Source: Bdellovibrio sp. (lineage in GTDB: Bacteria > Bdellovibrionota > Bdellovibrionia > Bdellovibrionales > Bdellovibrionaceae). From it: a DNA stretch of 7,059 bases. A program made the position numbers and the translations under genes. Below the pieces are notes generated by a model. That model was given only the letters and a program-made list of their open reading frames with translations. It was not told the DNA's origin and did no database searches. This document shows, piece by piece, positions 1 to 5,706 of the stretch (position 1 is the stretch's first letter; every line of letters starts with the position of its first letter). The DNA lies in assembly GCA_017745015.1 (NCBI GenBank), contig JAGIAF010000182.1, positions 1 to 7,059 on the forward strand, in the 5' to 3' direction.

Positions 1-27
1 TTTGACAAGAATGCTTTGAAAACACAA

Positions 28-53
28 GAAGAGAAGCTCTGTTATTTCTCTTC
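28..53 (-). terminator. Weak intrinsic terminator of the ClC gene
   Basis: A perfect 8-bp inverted repeat (GAAGAGAA at 28-35, TTCTCTTC at 46-53) with a 10-base loop overlaps the stop codon of the ClC gene. Read on the minus strand, the stem is followed by an interrupted T tract (TTGTGTTTTC). The stem has a low G+C content and the T tract is broken, so termination may be inefficient. Confidence 0.4.
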
Positions 54-1376
54 CTTCTTTTTTGGATAGTACTCGTGAGGAACTTCCAATCCACGACGAA
101 CAATTTTCTCTGTCATGATTGAGTTCTTCATTAACAACGATGAAACAATATAGGCAATCGAGCAACAACCCAAAAGAGGTATGAGTCCCAACGGTTGTTT
201 TGTCGCTTCAAGGGCAAACAACACTGATGTGAGCAAAGCGCGTGAAGATCCTGCAAATAGGGCCGCCATACCTACCAAAGCCATGGCATGAGGATCTGTC
301 TGCAATACAGGGAAGTAGTTAGAAAGCAAAGTGCCGACAATAAAACCAAATGCCGATCCCAATGTCAGAAGGGGTGCCAAGGTTCCACCGGAAGTTCCAC
401 TGCCCAAAGCAATGGCCCAAGATAAGAACTTCCAAACCAAAATGCTGCAAGCCATACTAACCGTAAGAGAACCGCTCAAGCTCATGGAGATATTGTTATA
501 ACCCACACCCAAACTGCGCGGTTCGATCAGGCCGATAATACCTACAGCCAATCCACCAAGAGCTGGCCACCACATCCAATGTAAAGGGATTTTTTCAAAG
601 TGATCTTCAATCCAGTAAATGGATTTAGTCACCATCACACACATCAATCCCATAACTACGCCAAAGGCTAAAAACACTAAAAGATTTGGAATGGAGGTAT
701 TTGTAAGAGCGGGCATTTCAAAAAAAGAATCGGTTGAAACAAAGATCGATCGCAAAGTTGCGGCCACCACCGTTGCTAATGCTACGGGTACAAAAGATTT
801 TGCACGGAATTCAAATAGCAAAAGCTCAATAGCAATCATCACGGCGGACAGGGGAGTGCCAAAGATCGCCGTCATACCCGCAGCTGCACCTGAGGCGAGC
901 AATATCTTTCTTTCATAAGGAGACACCGGAACAATCTGACCAAGCCAAGAACCGAGAGCACCACCTGTTGCGATGATTGGGCCTTCTGCACCGAAGGGAC
1001 CACCCGAGCCAATAGCCACTGCAGAAGAAAGTGGTTTCAGGAAAGTGATACGACGGGGAATACGGCTTTCGCGTTGTAAGATATTTTCCATGGCTTCGGG
1101 AATCCCGTGACCACGAATAGCTTTTGAGCCCCAACGAGCCATCACACCAACGATCAATCCTCCCAAGACCGGAATGATAATGGCAAACCAACCCAAAGTG
1201 TTTTCTCCTGGAGCGCGCTCTGTCAGAGAGAAACTTTGAAAGTAAAAGACATTGGTGAAGAGTTGAATACCCATCAACAAAAGTTTTGCGGCGATCAAAC
1301 TTAAAAGAGCGACGACACAACTAAGAGTACAAATTAAAATCACCCGACGACGACGAACCAATTCATTTTCTGCCAC
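42..1376 (-). CDS. ClC-family anion channel/transporter, membrane domain only
   Basis: Polytopic inner-membrane protein of the ClC (voltage-gated chloride channel) superfamily, which moves Cl- or other anions as channels or H+-coupled antiporters. Numbered from the proposed GTG start (444 aa), the family motifs appear in order: GHGIP at 89-93 (usual GSGIP), GSGGPFGAEGP with the gating-glutamate equivalent at E131, FGTPLSAVMIAIE with E184, and GGTLAP at 330-335. There are no C-terminal CBS domains; the protein ends in a Lys/Glu-rich tail. By eye, three positions known from the E. coli antiporter differ: the central Ser is His, the inner proton Glu is Leu185, and the pore Tyr is Met421. I chose GTG at 1376 because GAGG lies 5 bases upstream and promoter-like hexamers precede it. 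The frame stays open to an ATG at 1481 (479 aa), but that start would overlap the divergent beta-lactamase start by 11 bases. The family call is firm; the start and transport mode are less certain. Confidence 0.9.
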   Translation of the reverse strand: MAENELVRRRRVILICTLSCVVALLSLIAAKLLLMGIQLFTNVFYFQSFSLTERAPGENTLGWFAIIIPVLGGLIVGVMARWGSKAIRGHGIPEAMENILQRESRIPRRITFLKPLSSAVAIGSGGPFGAEGPIIATGGALGSWLGQIVPVSPYERKILLASGAAAGMTAIFGTPLSAVMIAIELLLFEFRAKSFVPVALATVVAATLRSIFVSTDSFFEMPALTNTSIPNLLVFLAFGVVMGLMCVMVTKSIYWIEDHFEKIPLHWMWWPALGGLAVGIIGLIEPRSLGVGYNNISMSLSGSLTVSMACSILVWKFLSWAIALGSGTSGGTLAPLLTLGSAFGFIVGTLLSNYFPVLQTDPHAMALVGMAALFAGSSRALLTSVLFALEATKQPLGLIPLLGCCSIAYIVSSLLMKNSIMTEKIVRRGLEVPHEYYPKKKEEK

Positions 1377-1423
1377 AAATACCTCGAGCCTTCGCGTTTT
1401 ATCTTTTGCTAGAACAGGGTCAA
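1377..1423 (-). promoter_or_regulatory. Putative promoter and RBS of the ClC gene
   Basis: On the minus strand, TTGACC (1418-1423) is followed after 16 bases by TAAAAC (1396-1401), an acceptable sigma70-like -35/-10 pair. Transcription would start near 1389, just ahead of a Shine-Dalgarno GAGG (1382-1385) that sits 5 bases before GTG at 1376. The agreement of promoter, RBS and start supports the shorter ClC form. The -35 overlaps a 10-bp palindrome CAATGCATTG (1421-1430), a possible operator. Assigned by eye only. Confidence 0.4.
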
Positions 1424-1470
1424 TGCATTGGACCTTGCATCGAAACGGTGTGTCATGAGTTAATGAACCC

Positions 1471-2283
1471 ATGAAACTCATCTCAATAGTTTTTTCTCTG
1501 ACTTTTTCACTTCACGTCTTTGCACAAAACCAAGAGTTCGATGCGAAATACTTTGCGCATAAGCGCGGATGCTTTTTGCTCTATGATATGAAAACAAAAA
1601 AATTTGAGAAACATATCAATCCTGAAAACTGCAAACTACAATTACCAGCCGCTTCCACTTTCAAGGTCCCTTTGGCTGTGATGGCCTTTGATGCCAAAGT
1701 ACTAAAGAATGAAAAAGAAGTTCTGCGTTGGGACGGAGTTCAGCGCAAGCCAGAGTGGGATCACGATCAGAATGCACAATCTTGGATGAAAGACTCTGTG
1801 GTATGGTTTTCCCAAAGACTCACACCTAAATTGAGAGAGTGGCGTCTTAAGAAGTATCTCAAGAAATTCAACTACGGAAATCAGAACCTTTCCGGTGGAA
1901 TAACTGAAGCGTGGTTGATGCCTCCAAATGCGATAGGCACACCACTTTCTATTTCAGCTTATGAGCAAGTGGATTTCATGAGTAAACTCTGGTCTGACCA
2001 GTTGCCGGTTTCACACCGCGCGCAGCGACTGACCCGAGAGATCACCTTCCTGGAAACCTCCCCAAAGAGCTTTAAGCTGAGCGGAAAAACCGGTTCTAGC
2101 TTCTATGATAAGAAGAATAACATTCGTCTTGGCTGGTTTATTGCTCACCTGGAAGGCGGCGGGAAAGAATATATCGTGGTTACGAACTTCTCGGACCTCA
2201 AACCCTCTCCAGAACAAGAGTTTGGCGGACTAAAATCTAAAGAGATTACAAAAGCCATCCTCAACGATATGGGCCTGTGGTAG
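1471..2283 (+). CDS. Class D (OXA-like) serine beta-lactamase, exported
   Basis: A 270-residue protein, the usual size for class D beta-lactamases, which open the beta-lactam ring through an acyl-serine intermediate with a carboxylated lysine as base. All class D landmarks are visible: S62-T-F-K65 (nucleophile and carboxylated Lys), S109-V-V111 followed by WF, Y135-G-N137 followed by QNLSGG, W148 (Trp that stabilises the carbamate), K206-T-G208, and GWFIAHLE afterwards. Residues 1-18 form a Sec signal peptide with likely cleavage VFA|QN, so the enzyme acts in the periplasm. The ATG at 1471 is the first in-frame start after a TGA at 1456-1458 and gives an intact signal peptide; its ribosome-binding site is weak. 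The 5' end abuts the divergent ClC gene, and a CxxC-rich protein follows after 13 bases, probably in the same transcript. I cannot tell its substrate range or whether it confers resistance. A penicillin-sensor or wall-related role is an alternative. Confidence 0.92.
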   Translation: MKLISIVFSLTFSLHVFAQNQEFDAKYFAHKRGCFLLYDMKTKKFEKHINPENCKLQLPAASTFKVPLAVMAFDAKVLKNEKEVLRWDGVQRKPEWDHDQNAQSWMKDSVVWFSQRLTPKLREWRLKKYLKKFNYGNQNLSGGITEAWLMPPNAIGTPLSISAYEQVDFMSKLWSDQLPVSHRAQRLTREITFLETSPKSFKLSGKTGSSFYDKKNNIRLGWFIAHLEGGGKEYIVVTNFSDLKPSPEQEFGGLKSKEITKAILNDMGLW

Positions 2284-2296
2284 AACCAGAGCACCT

Positions 2297-2788
2297 ATGG
2301 AAAATACTTGTGTTGTTTGTTTTAAGCCAAAGCCGACTCTTTCATGCGGATCTTGCGAAAGTGCAGTTTGTAAGAAGTGTGCACAATTTCTTGAAGAAGG
2401 CAGTTTCTCTTTCATGTCAGAGGCGCCTGCGCTTTCAAAGCATACAACTTTCTGTGGCCCTTGCTATGATTCGGCGGTTGCCCCAGCACTTGAGGACTAC
2501 CAAGCCGCTTGGAACAAAGCCAGAGGCATCGTGATGTTCTTCATGGAAGATTCTAAGCAAACGCGCTTCTTCAGCCGTAAAGAAAAAGAAGTTAAGATCG
2601 AAGACTGTCCTGATAAAGATGAAGTGTTGTTGCGCCTTGGTTTCCACGCCGTTGAAAAAGGATTCAATGCGATGGTGGATGTCGAAGTGAATTATAAGAA
2701 AATCCGTAAGGGTGGTACTTATACGACCACTTCGTGGAGCGGAGTCGGTATCCCAACTCAGGTGACGTCTAAGAGACTCCTCGATTAG
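2297..2788 (+). CDS. CxxC-rich putative zinc-binding protein with possible YbjQ-like domain
   Basis: A 163-residue protein without signal peptide or membrane segment, so probably cytoplasmic. The first 56 residues hold four CxxC pairs (C5/C8, C17/C20, C25/C28, C53/C56), enough ligands for two zinc ions in a FYVE/RING/B-box-like cross-brace arrangement. The C-terminal half (about 75-160) alternates predicted strands and helices, with a segment LGFHAVEKGFNAMVDVEVNY followed by a Thr/Ser/Gly-rich strand. This resembles the YbjQ/UPF0145 pattern of a helix, a glycine/alanine-asparagine turn and a strand. That resemblance is judged by eye and unproven. The gene starts 13 bases after the beta-lactamase stop with only a weak AGAG as RBS, so the two are probably cotranscribed. 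It converges with the transpeptidase gene, 29 bases away. I do not recognise a named family; DNA, RNA or protein binding through the zinc module are all possible. Confidence 0.75.
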   Translation: MENTCVVCFKPKPTLSCGSCESAVCKKCAQFLEEGSFSFMSEAPALSKHTTFCGPCYDSAVAPALEDYQAAWNKARGIVMFFMEDSKQTRFFSRKEKEVKIEDCPDKDEVLLRLGFHAVEKGFNAMVDVEVNYKKIRKGGTYTTTSWSGVGIPTQVTSKRLLD

Positions 2789-2813
2789 GATCTCTCCGCC
2801 CCACCCCACTCAA

Positions 2814-2834
2814 GGAATCACTGAACAGTGATCC
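2814..2834. terminator. Hairpin between convergent genes
   Basis: A 6-7 bp inverted repeat (ATCACTG at 2817-2823, CAGTGAT at 2826-2832), extendable by GG/CC with one bulged base, spans the stop codon of the transpeptidase at the junction of two convergent genes. There is no T tract on either strand, so it may be an RNA-end stabiliser or a weak terminator rather than a classical intrinsic one. Confidence 0.3.
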
Positions 2835-3465
2835 AGACGTTTCTCACGCCATAGCTGCGAACAAGTCGATTGAACATATAAGCGTTATCGGGGTGCATGC
2901 GAATGCATCCGTGCGAAGCTTTTTGACCGAGTTTTGGCCAATTGGCTTTCGGAGTTCCATGCAAAGCAAAACCGCCCGTGATAAACACGGCGTACGGCAT
3001 ATTGCCTAGTCCATTCCAGTCACCACCAGGATATTTGCCAGATGTGTAGCGATCATAGATACGACCATCGGGATGGCGGTCAAAGTTTGGAGTGCCATAT
3101 CCGGGGATGCCGGTTGAAACGGCCCAGGAGCCTCGGGCACTACCATTGACATACAAATACAGACGTTGAGAGCCTTTAGAAACTTGCGCCCAGACCGCAC
3201 AGTTACTTCGTGAACAACCACCGAACACCCCAATGGCGTCATCGATGATGGTATTGATATGGGCTGGTTTACCAGTTTCTTCTTCGTAGATTTGGTCGTA
3301 TTGCTTCAAGACATTTTCAATATTGGGATCAAACGGATTGATATCTTCCAGCATGTTAGGAATGCGGTCATCGTCGATGTAATACGATTCTTCGGCGTGA
3401 GCTGCAGTTCCTGTCAAAAGCAGCGCTGCGAGACTGAAACATGTTAAGTGGAGTTTTGTTTTCAT
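2818..3465 (-). CDS. L,D-transpeptidase (YkuD/ErfK family), exported
   Basis: A 215-residue exported cysteine transpeptidase. YkuD-domain enzymes form 3-3 peptidoglycan cross-links, attach lipoproteins to the wall or exchange terminal D-amino acids. The catalytic signature is clear: H169-G-T, then 18 residues after H169 the nucleophile in S184-H-G-C187-I-R189. The domain begins near residue 93 with VSKGSQRLYLYVNG. Residues 1-24 are a signal peptide with likely cleavage AHA|EES, and 25-80 is an acidic linker. C84 and C89 could form a small disulfide. I placed the start at ATG 3465 because GAGGTG lies just upstream and the signal peptide begins there; the frame stays open to a TTG at 3522, but the extra 19 residues lack signal-peptide character and lie inside a structured leader. 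Bdellovibrio is known to use L,D-transpeptidases to alter its own and prey walls; whether this one does so is inference. The closest upstream gene on the strand encodes a short helix-turn-helix protein. Confidence 0.93.
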   Translation of the reverse strand: MKTKLHLTCFSLAALLLTGTAAHAEESYYIDDDRIPNMLEDINPFDPNIENVLKQYDQIYEEETGKPAHINTIIDDAIGVFGGCSRSNCAVWAQVSKGSQRLYLYVNGSARGSWAVSTGIPGYGTPNFDRHPDGRIYDRYTSGKYPGGDWNGLGNMPYAVFITGGFALHGTPKANWPKLGQKASHGCIRMHPDNAYMFNRLVRSYGVRNVWITVQ

Positions 3466-3470
3466 GTCGC

Positions 3471-3533
3471 ACCTCAATTTTTGAGTGGGTTGAACATGCC
3501 CACAGTGTACGCCTGCGTACAAAAAATTGAGGT
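3471..3533 (-). promoter_or_regulatory. Structured leader: three-way junction enclosing the SD of the L,D-transpeptidase gene
   Basis: A 63-base element ends 5 bases before the transpeptidase ATG. A perfect 12-bp inverted repeat (ACCTCAATTTTT at 3471-3482 and AAAAATTGAGGT at 3522-3533) closes two inner hairpins: GTGGG/CCCAC (3485-3489 with 3499-3503) and TGTACGC/GCGTACA (3506-3512 with 3515-3521). Linkers are 2, 2 and 0 bases, which fits a compact three-way junction in the mRNA. The 3' arm of the closing stem contains the Shine-Dalgarno GAGG, so folding would hide the ribosome-binding site. It could be a riboswitch, thermosensor or protein-binding leader, or a DNA-level operator. I recognise no known family. 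The base complementarity is seen directly; the function is inferred. Confidence 0.55.
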
Positions 3534-3567
3534 TTTCCTGGTCTATGAAAAACAGATGACATGAAAA

Positions 3568-3589
3568 GTGGAAACGGATTTGTCTCCAC
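3568..3589 (-). terminator. Weak terminator-like hairpin after the short HTH gene
   Basis: GTGGA (3568-3572) pairs with TCCAC (3585-3589), with a further AC/GT after one mismatch. On the minus strand it is followed by TTTTC. It lies just downstream of the stop of the short HTH gene and ahead of the transpeptidase leader. The stem is short, so this is a weak candidate that may allow read-through into the transpeptidase gene. Confidence 0.25.
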
Positions 3590-3598
3590 TCACTCGAC

Positions 3599-3961
3599 TT
3601 ACACTACATCTTGGTCTGGAAGGCGGGGCAGAAGCAGAGTGTCGTTCTCGATATTCGTCATAACGAAGTCGAACTGATGTTTCAAAAGTTCGTTGCGGCA
3701 AATAGTGCGGCAGAACAAGAATGTGAAGTACATGCGTTCTTTCTCTGTGAGCTTGAACAAGTCCCATAGGAGGGGGAGCGTATCCAGAGAGAAATGTCTC
3801 TTCTTATCAAGCACAAGTTTCACGAAAGTTTTAGAAACATCGAGCTTGTCAGCACAGAATTGCAGAGAGAAGGTGTACTTCTTCGCTTTTTCTTGCACGA
3901 ATTTCTCTTTTAAAAAGTCTCTGTAATCTGGATATGATCCAATGTGTATCGACATAAACAT
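3599..3961 (-). CDS. Short TIGR02147-like helix-turn-helix protein (N-terminal domain only)
   Basis: A 120-residue protein resembling only the first part of TIGR02147-type regulators. It has YRDFLKEKFVQEKAKKYTFS at about 13-32, then a helix-turn-helix (CADKLDVSKTFVKLVLDKKR, 36-55), then a helical segment LFKLTEKERMYFTFLF. Typical members run to about 250-280 residues with a C-terminal winged helix and effector-like domain; the full-length one at 4936-5706 shows this. Here the frame ends soon after the N-terminal domain. The tail (about 100-120) is short and unlike the family, and there is no signal peptide. It may be a genuine single-domain regulator or a remnant of a truncated one. ATG at 3961 has GAGAT about 5 bases upstream; a second ATG at 3955 is possible. 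A TATAAA-like sequence lies just upstream. The same-strand transpeptidase follows after about 130 bases and is a plausible target. Confidence 0.75.
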   Translation of the reverse strand: MFMSIHIGSYPDYRDFLKEKFVQEKAKKYTFSLQFCADKLDVSKTFVKLVLDKKRHFSLDTLPLLWDLFKLTEKERMYFTFLFCRTICRNELLKHQFDFVMTNIENDTLLLPRLPDQDVV

Positions 3962-4252
3962 ACTTTATCTCATTTATATTTTTTTATTGAATGGAACTTT
4001 GTGTGAGCTAGGTCGTGATCGCTTCTTTTCGTTTACTATGAGTAGACAACGCCCTATACCTTGTGACTGCTTTGATGATCTCTATGTGTTCCGAGATTGT
4101 ATACAGTCGATCGCTCTTAGACTCAGATGATGTCGGATGATCCATTGGTTAGTGTTCATTGAAAAGAAGTGTTCACAAGATTTGAGTACAGAGAGAGTAG
4201 GGAAGTTTTATCTTCCCCACTCGGTGATTCACACTTCCAATTCAAACCTGAA
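3962..4252. other. Intergenic stretch without a convincing gene
   Basis: About 290 bases between two minus-strand genes. Frames open here lack a ribosome-binding site and any recognisable motif. A TATAAA-like sequence near 3970-3980 on the minus strand may be a promoter element of the short HTH gene. An 8-base direct repeat AGTGTTCA occurs at 4151-4158 and 4168-4175, and a hairpin lies at 4197-4220. No tRNA-like fold or small-RNA signature was evident by eye. Confidence 0.4.
4197..4220 (-). terminator. Hairpin downstream of the exported DUF992-like gene
   Basis: GGGAAG (4200-4205) pairs perfectly with CTTCCC (4212-4217) across a 6-base loop, and GT/AC flanks extend it after one mismatch. It lies about 30 bases beyond the stop codon at 4253 on the minus strand. 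No T tract follows, so it may be a transcript-end stabiliser or a Rho-associated hairpin. Confidence 0.35.
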
Positions 4253-4747
4253 TTAGTTGCGGTCTTGATCCAGAGCGATTTCCATTCTGTTCAAGCCCAA
4301 GTTCACGCCGAAGCCTCTTGCGAATTGAAGAGATACTTTCAACGCCATAGTTGGCAAATCAATGCGAGTTGCAGTGATCACGCCTACGCCACCAATGATA
4401 GCGCCTTGTGCTTGAGCTACGTAATAAGTACCAAGGATGGATTCTGGGTTCGTATCGAAAAGAGCTATTTCAGCCGCTTGACCTGTCAAAGTCATGTGAC
4501 CCAATGCTACTTGTGGAGAAAGTGGTTTAGCTTTCATTTTAACTGTTACAGGGTATTCAGCAGTTTCGCCAGTGGGGCTCATGCAAGACAAAGTGCCTTT
4601 GCCGTCATATTGGTAGTTACCAAGGATAACTTTAAAGCCAGAAGCTTCACCTTTAAAGTTCAAGTTACAAGCCCATGCTGGAGCTGTGAATGCGTGAGCT
4701 GAAGTTGCGCCCAATACGATCGCTAGTGCCAAGAATGCTTTTTTCAT
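4253..4747 (-). CDS. Exported protein of unknown function, DUF992-like
   Basis: A 164-residue protein with a clear Sec signal peptide (MKKAFLALAI onward, cleavage AHA|FT after residue 19). The mature part has two cysteines (C27, C55) that could form a disulfide. It reads as a beta-rich chain with a GTYYVAQAQGAIIGGVGV segment (106-123) and a final strand GVNLGLNRMEIAL (147-159). The pattern of an early Cys pair around a GYxxxG-type strand, then a GTY-Gly/Ala-rich stretch, then a 'GxNxxxG…' end resembles small periplasmic DUF992 proteins; this is a by-eye comparison and may be coincidental. The start is well supported by GAGGAGG seven bases ahead of the ATG. It is divergent from the TIGR02147 regulator gene, and the 188-base space between them carries repeated palindromes, so it is likely regulated together with that unit. 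A function in the periplasm or at the cell surface is all that can be said. Confidence 0.85.
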   Translation of the reverse strand: MKKAFLALAIVLGATSAHAFTAPAWACNLNFKGEASGFKVILGNYQYDGKGTLSCMSPTGETAEYPVTVKMKAKPLSPQVALGHMTLTGQAAEIALFDTNPESILGTYYVAQAQGAIIGGVGVITATRIDLPTMALKVSLQFARGFGVNLGLNRMEIALDQDRN

Positions 4748-4822
4748 TTTAATCCTCCTCAGGATTTATGTGTTTCTCAATTCAATTTCCGCGTTGTGCG
4801 GTATGGGCTAAGGATTAATCCA

Positions 4823-4846
4823 GGGTTCGGGACATGTCTAGACCCC
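4823..4846. promoter_or_regulatory. Degenerate operator-like dyad, site 1
   Basis: This stretch contains the half-site CGGGACA (4828-4834), identical to the arms of the two palindromes that follow, but the opposite arm is not conserved at the same spacing. It has instead an approximate dyad centred on GACATGTC (4831-4838), with outer GGG/CCC and TC/GA matches. A separate perfect palindrome, GGATTAATCC (4812-4821), lies immediately before it. It may be a weaker third copy of the operator. Confidence 0.4.
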
Positions 4847-4849
4847 AAA

Positions 4850-4866
4850 CGGGACATAGTGTCCCG
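4850..4866. promoter_or_regulatory. Palindromic operator candidate, site 2
   Basis: A perfect 7-bp dyad with a 3-base spacer, CGGGACA-TAG-TGTCCCG. The same arms recur at 4878-4894, with centres 28 bases apart. Placement between divergent genes and ahead of a DNA-binding regulator makes it a likely operator. No T tract follows on either strand, so it does not look like a terminator. Confidence 0.65.
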
Positions 4867-4877
4867 AACGTTAAAAA

Positions 4878-4894
4878 CGGGACAAGATGTCCCG
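4878..4894. promoter_or_regulatory. Palindromic operator candidate, site 3
   Basis: A perfect 7-bp dyad with the same arms as site 2 and a different spacer, CGGGACA-AGA-TGTCCCG. It ends 41 bases before the regulator's start codon, just upstream of TTGCGT (4900-4905), a possible -35 hexamer. The arms are fully conserved while the spacer varies, as expected for a dimeric DNA-binding protein. Both sites are followed by GAA. Confidence 0.65.
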
Positions 4895-4935
4895 AATGCT
4901 TGCGTTAAAGCAATTTTTGGTATTATAAGGACGCC

Positions 4936-5706
4936 ATGGATATCAATGTAAAAAGTCTACTAATGCAGGAGCTCACGAAACGCCAAACGCGCAACTCGTC
5001 TTATTCGTTGCGCGCCTTTGCTCGTGATTTAGATCTGGGTTCGACTACTCTTTCCGATGTACTTGCCGATAAAAGGTCTCTCTCAAAGACCAATCTTGAA
5101 AAGGTGATGGAGAAGCTTTTGGTCTCTCCTCTAGAGAGAGAAGTTCTTTGGTCCAAGTACAAAGAGAATCATTCTCGCCTGGAGGTCACCGAAGAGCTTA
5201 TTCTGAAAGAGGATGAGTTTCGTCTGATAGCGGATTGGCATTACTTGGCGATTTTGAATCTTGCAAAGATTCCTGAAAACAAGGCCACGCCTGAGTGGAT
5301 TGCTACGCGGTTGGGTATTTCTGAAGAAGAAGCTGAACATGCTCTAGAGCGTTTACTCAGAATGGAACTCCTGAAGAAAAGTCGGAATCGCTTGGTGCGT
5401 ACTGCAAAACCGATCGCGACATCGGGAGATATTCCATCAGCTGCAATTAGAAAGCACCATACGCAGAATTTGCATTTAGCAGAGCAATCACTCCACCGCG
5501 ATCCGGTAGAGACGCGACAGTTCTATTCTATGACTGTTGCCGTGAACCCTGAAAAATTACCCTTAGTAAAAGACATCGTAATTAAGGCTCGTAAAAAAAT
5601 TGGAGATTTGTTAGAAGACGGGTCACTGTCTGAGGTTTACACATTCTCCTTCCAGTTGTTCCCGTTGACGAAACTTCAGAAGACTACGGAGGATCACAAT
5701 GCGTAA
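4936..5706 (+). CDS. TIGR02147-family transcriptional regulator
   Basis: A 256-residue cytoplasmic DNA-binding protein of the TIGR02147 type, abundant in Bdellovibrio relatives. An N-terminal helix-turn-helix spans about 23-50 (YSLRAFARDLDLGSTTLSDV, then LADKRSLS). A second, winged-helix-like domain lies at about 95-157 (DWHYLAILNL; ATRLGISEEEAEHALERLLR), of the DUF4423 kind. The C-terminal part has the family pattern IRKHHTQNLHLAEQSL, RQFYSMTVAV and a final VYTFSFQLFPLT. Its length is normal. ATG at 4936 has the RBS AAGGA four bases upstream. The stop overlaps the next gene's start by 8 bases, so the exported HExxH protein is translationally coupled to it. Upstream lie the CGGGACA/TGTCCCG palindromes. 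Autoregulation and control of the divergent exported protein and the downstream protein are inferred from position. The effector or signal is not evident. Confidence 0.9.
   Translation: MDINVKSLLMQELTKRQTRNSSYSLRAFARDLDLGSTTLSDVLADKRSLSKTNLEKVMEKLLVSPLEREVLWSKYKENHSRLEVTEELILKEDEFRLIADWHYLAILNLAKIPENKATPEWIATRLGISEEEAEHALERLLRMELLKKSRNRLVRTAKPIATSGDIPSAAIRKHHTQNLHLAEQSLHRDPVETRQFYSMTVAVNPEKLPLVKDIVIKARKKIGDLLEDGSLSEVYTFSFQLFPLTKLQKTTEDHNA

Noticed and set aside
2..25. TTGACA hexamer on the plus strand at 2-7
   Set aside because: No -10 partner at a suitable distance and no plus-strand gene follows; it would only read antisense into the ClC gene.
913..1320. Second minus-strand open frame inside the ClC gene
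   Set aside because: Its translation is Arg/Ser/Cys-rich without domain character and is a shifted reading of the conserved ClC sequence.
3466..3522. N-terminal extension of the transpeptidase from a TTG at 3522
   Set aside because: It adds 19 residues ahead of a proper signal peptide, starts inside the hairpin element, and ATG 3465 has an excellent RBS.
3942..4130. Possible small gene or tRNA in the intergenic stretch
   Set aside because: The open frame lacks an RBS and plausible composition, and I could not build a cloverleaf with the conserved tRNA bases.
4169..4702. Plus-strand open frame of 177 codons antisense to the exported DUF992-like gene
   Set aside because: The opposite strand has a strong RBS, signal peptide and domain-like features; the plus-strand frame has no RBS and no recognisable motif.
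4850..4894. Palindromes read as tandem terminators or a short CRISPR-like array
   Set aside because: No T tract follows either stem, and two to three copies of a 17-base palindrome without unique spacers of regular length do not fit a CRISPR array.
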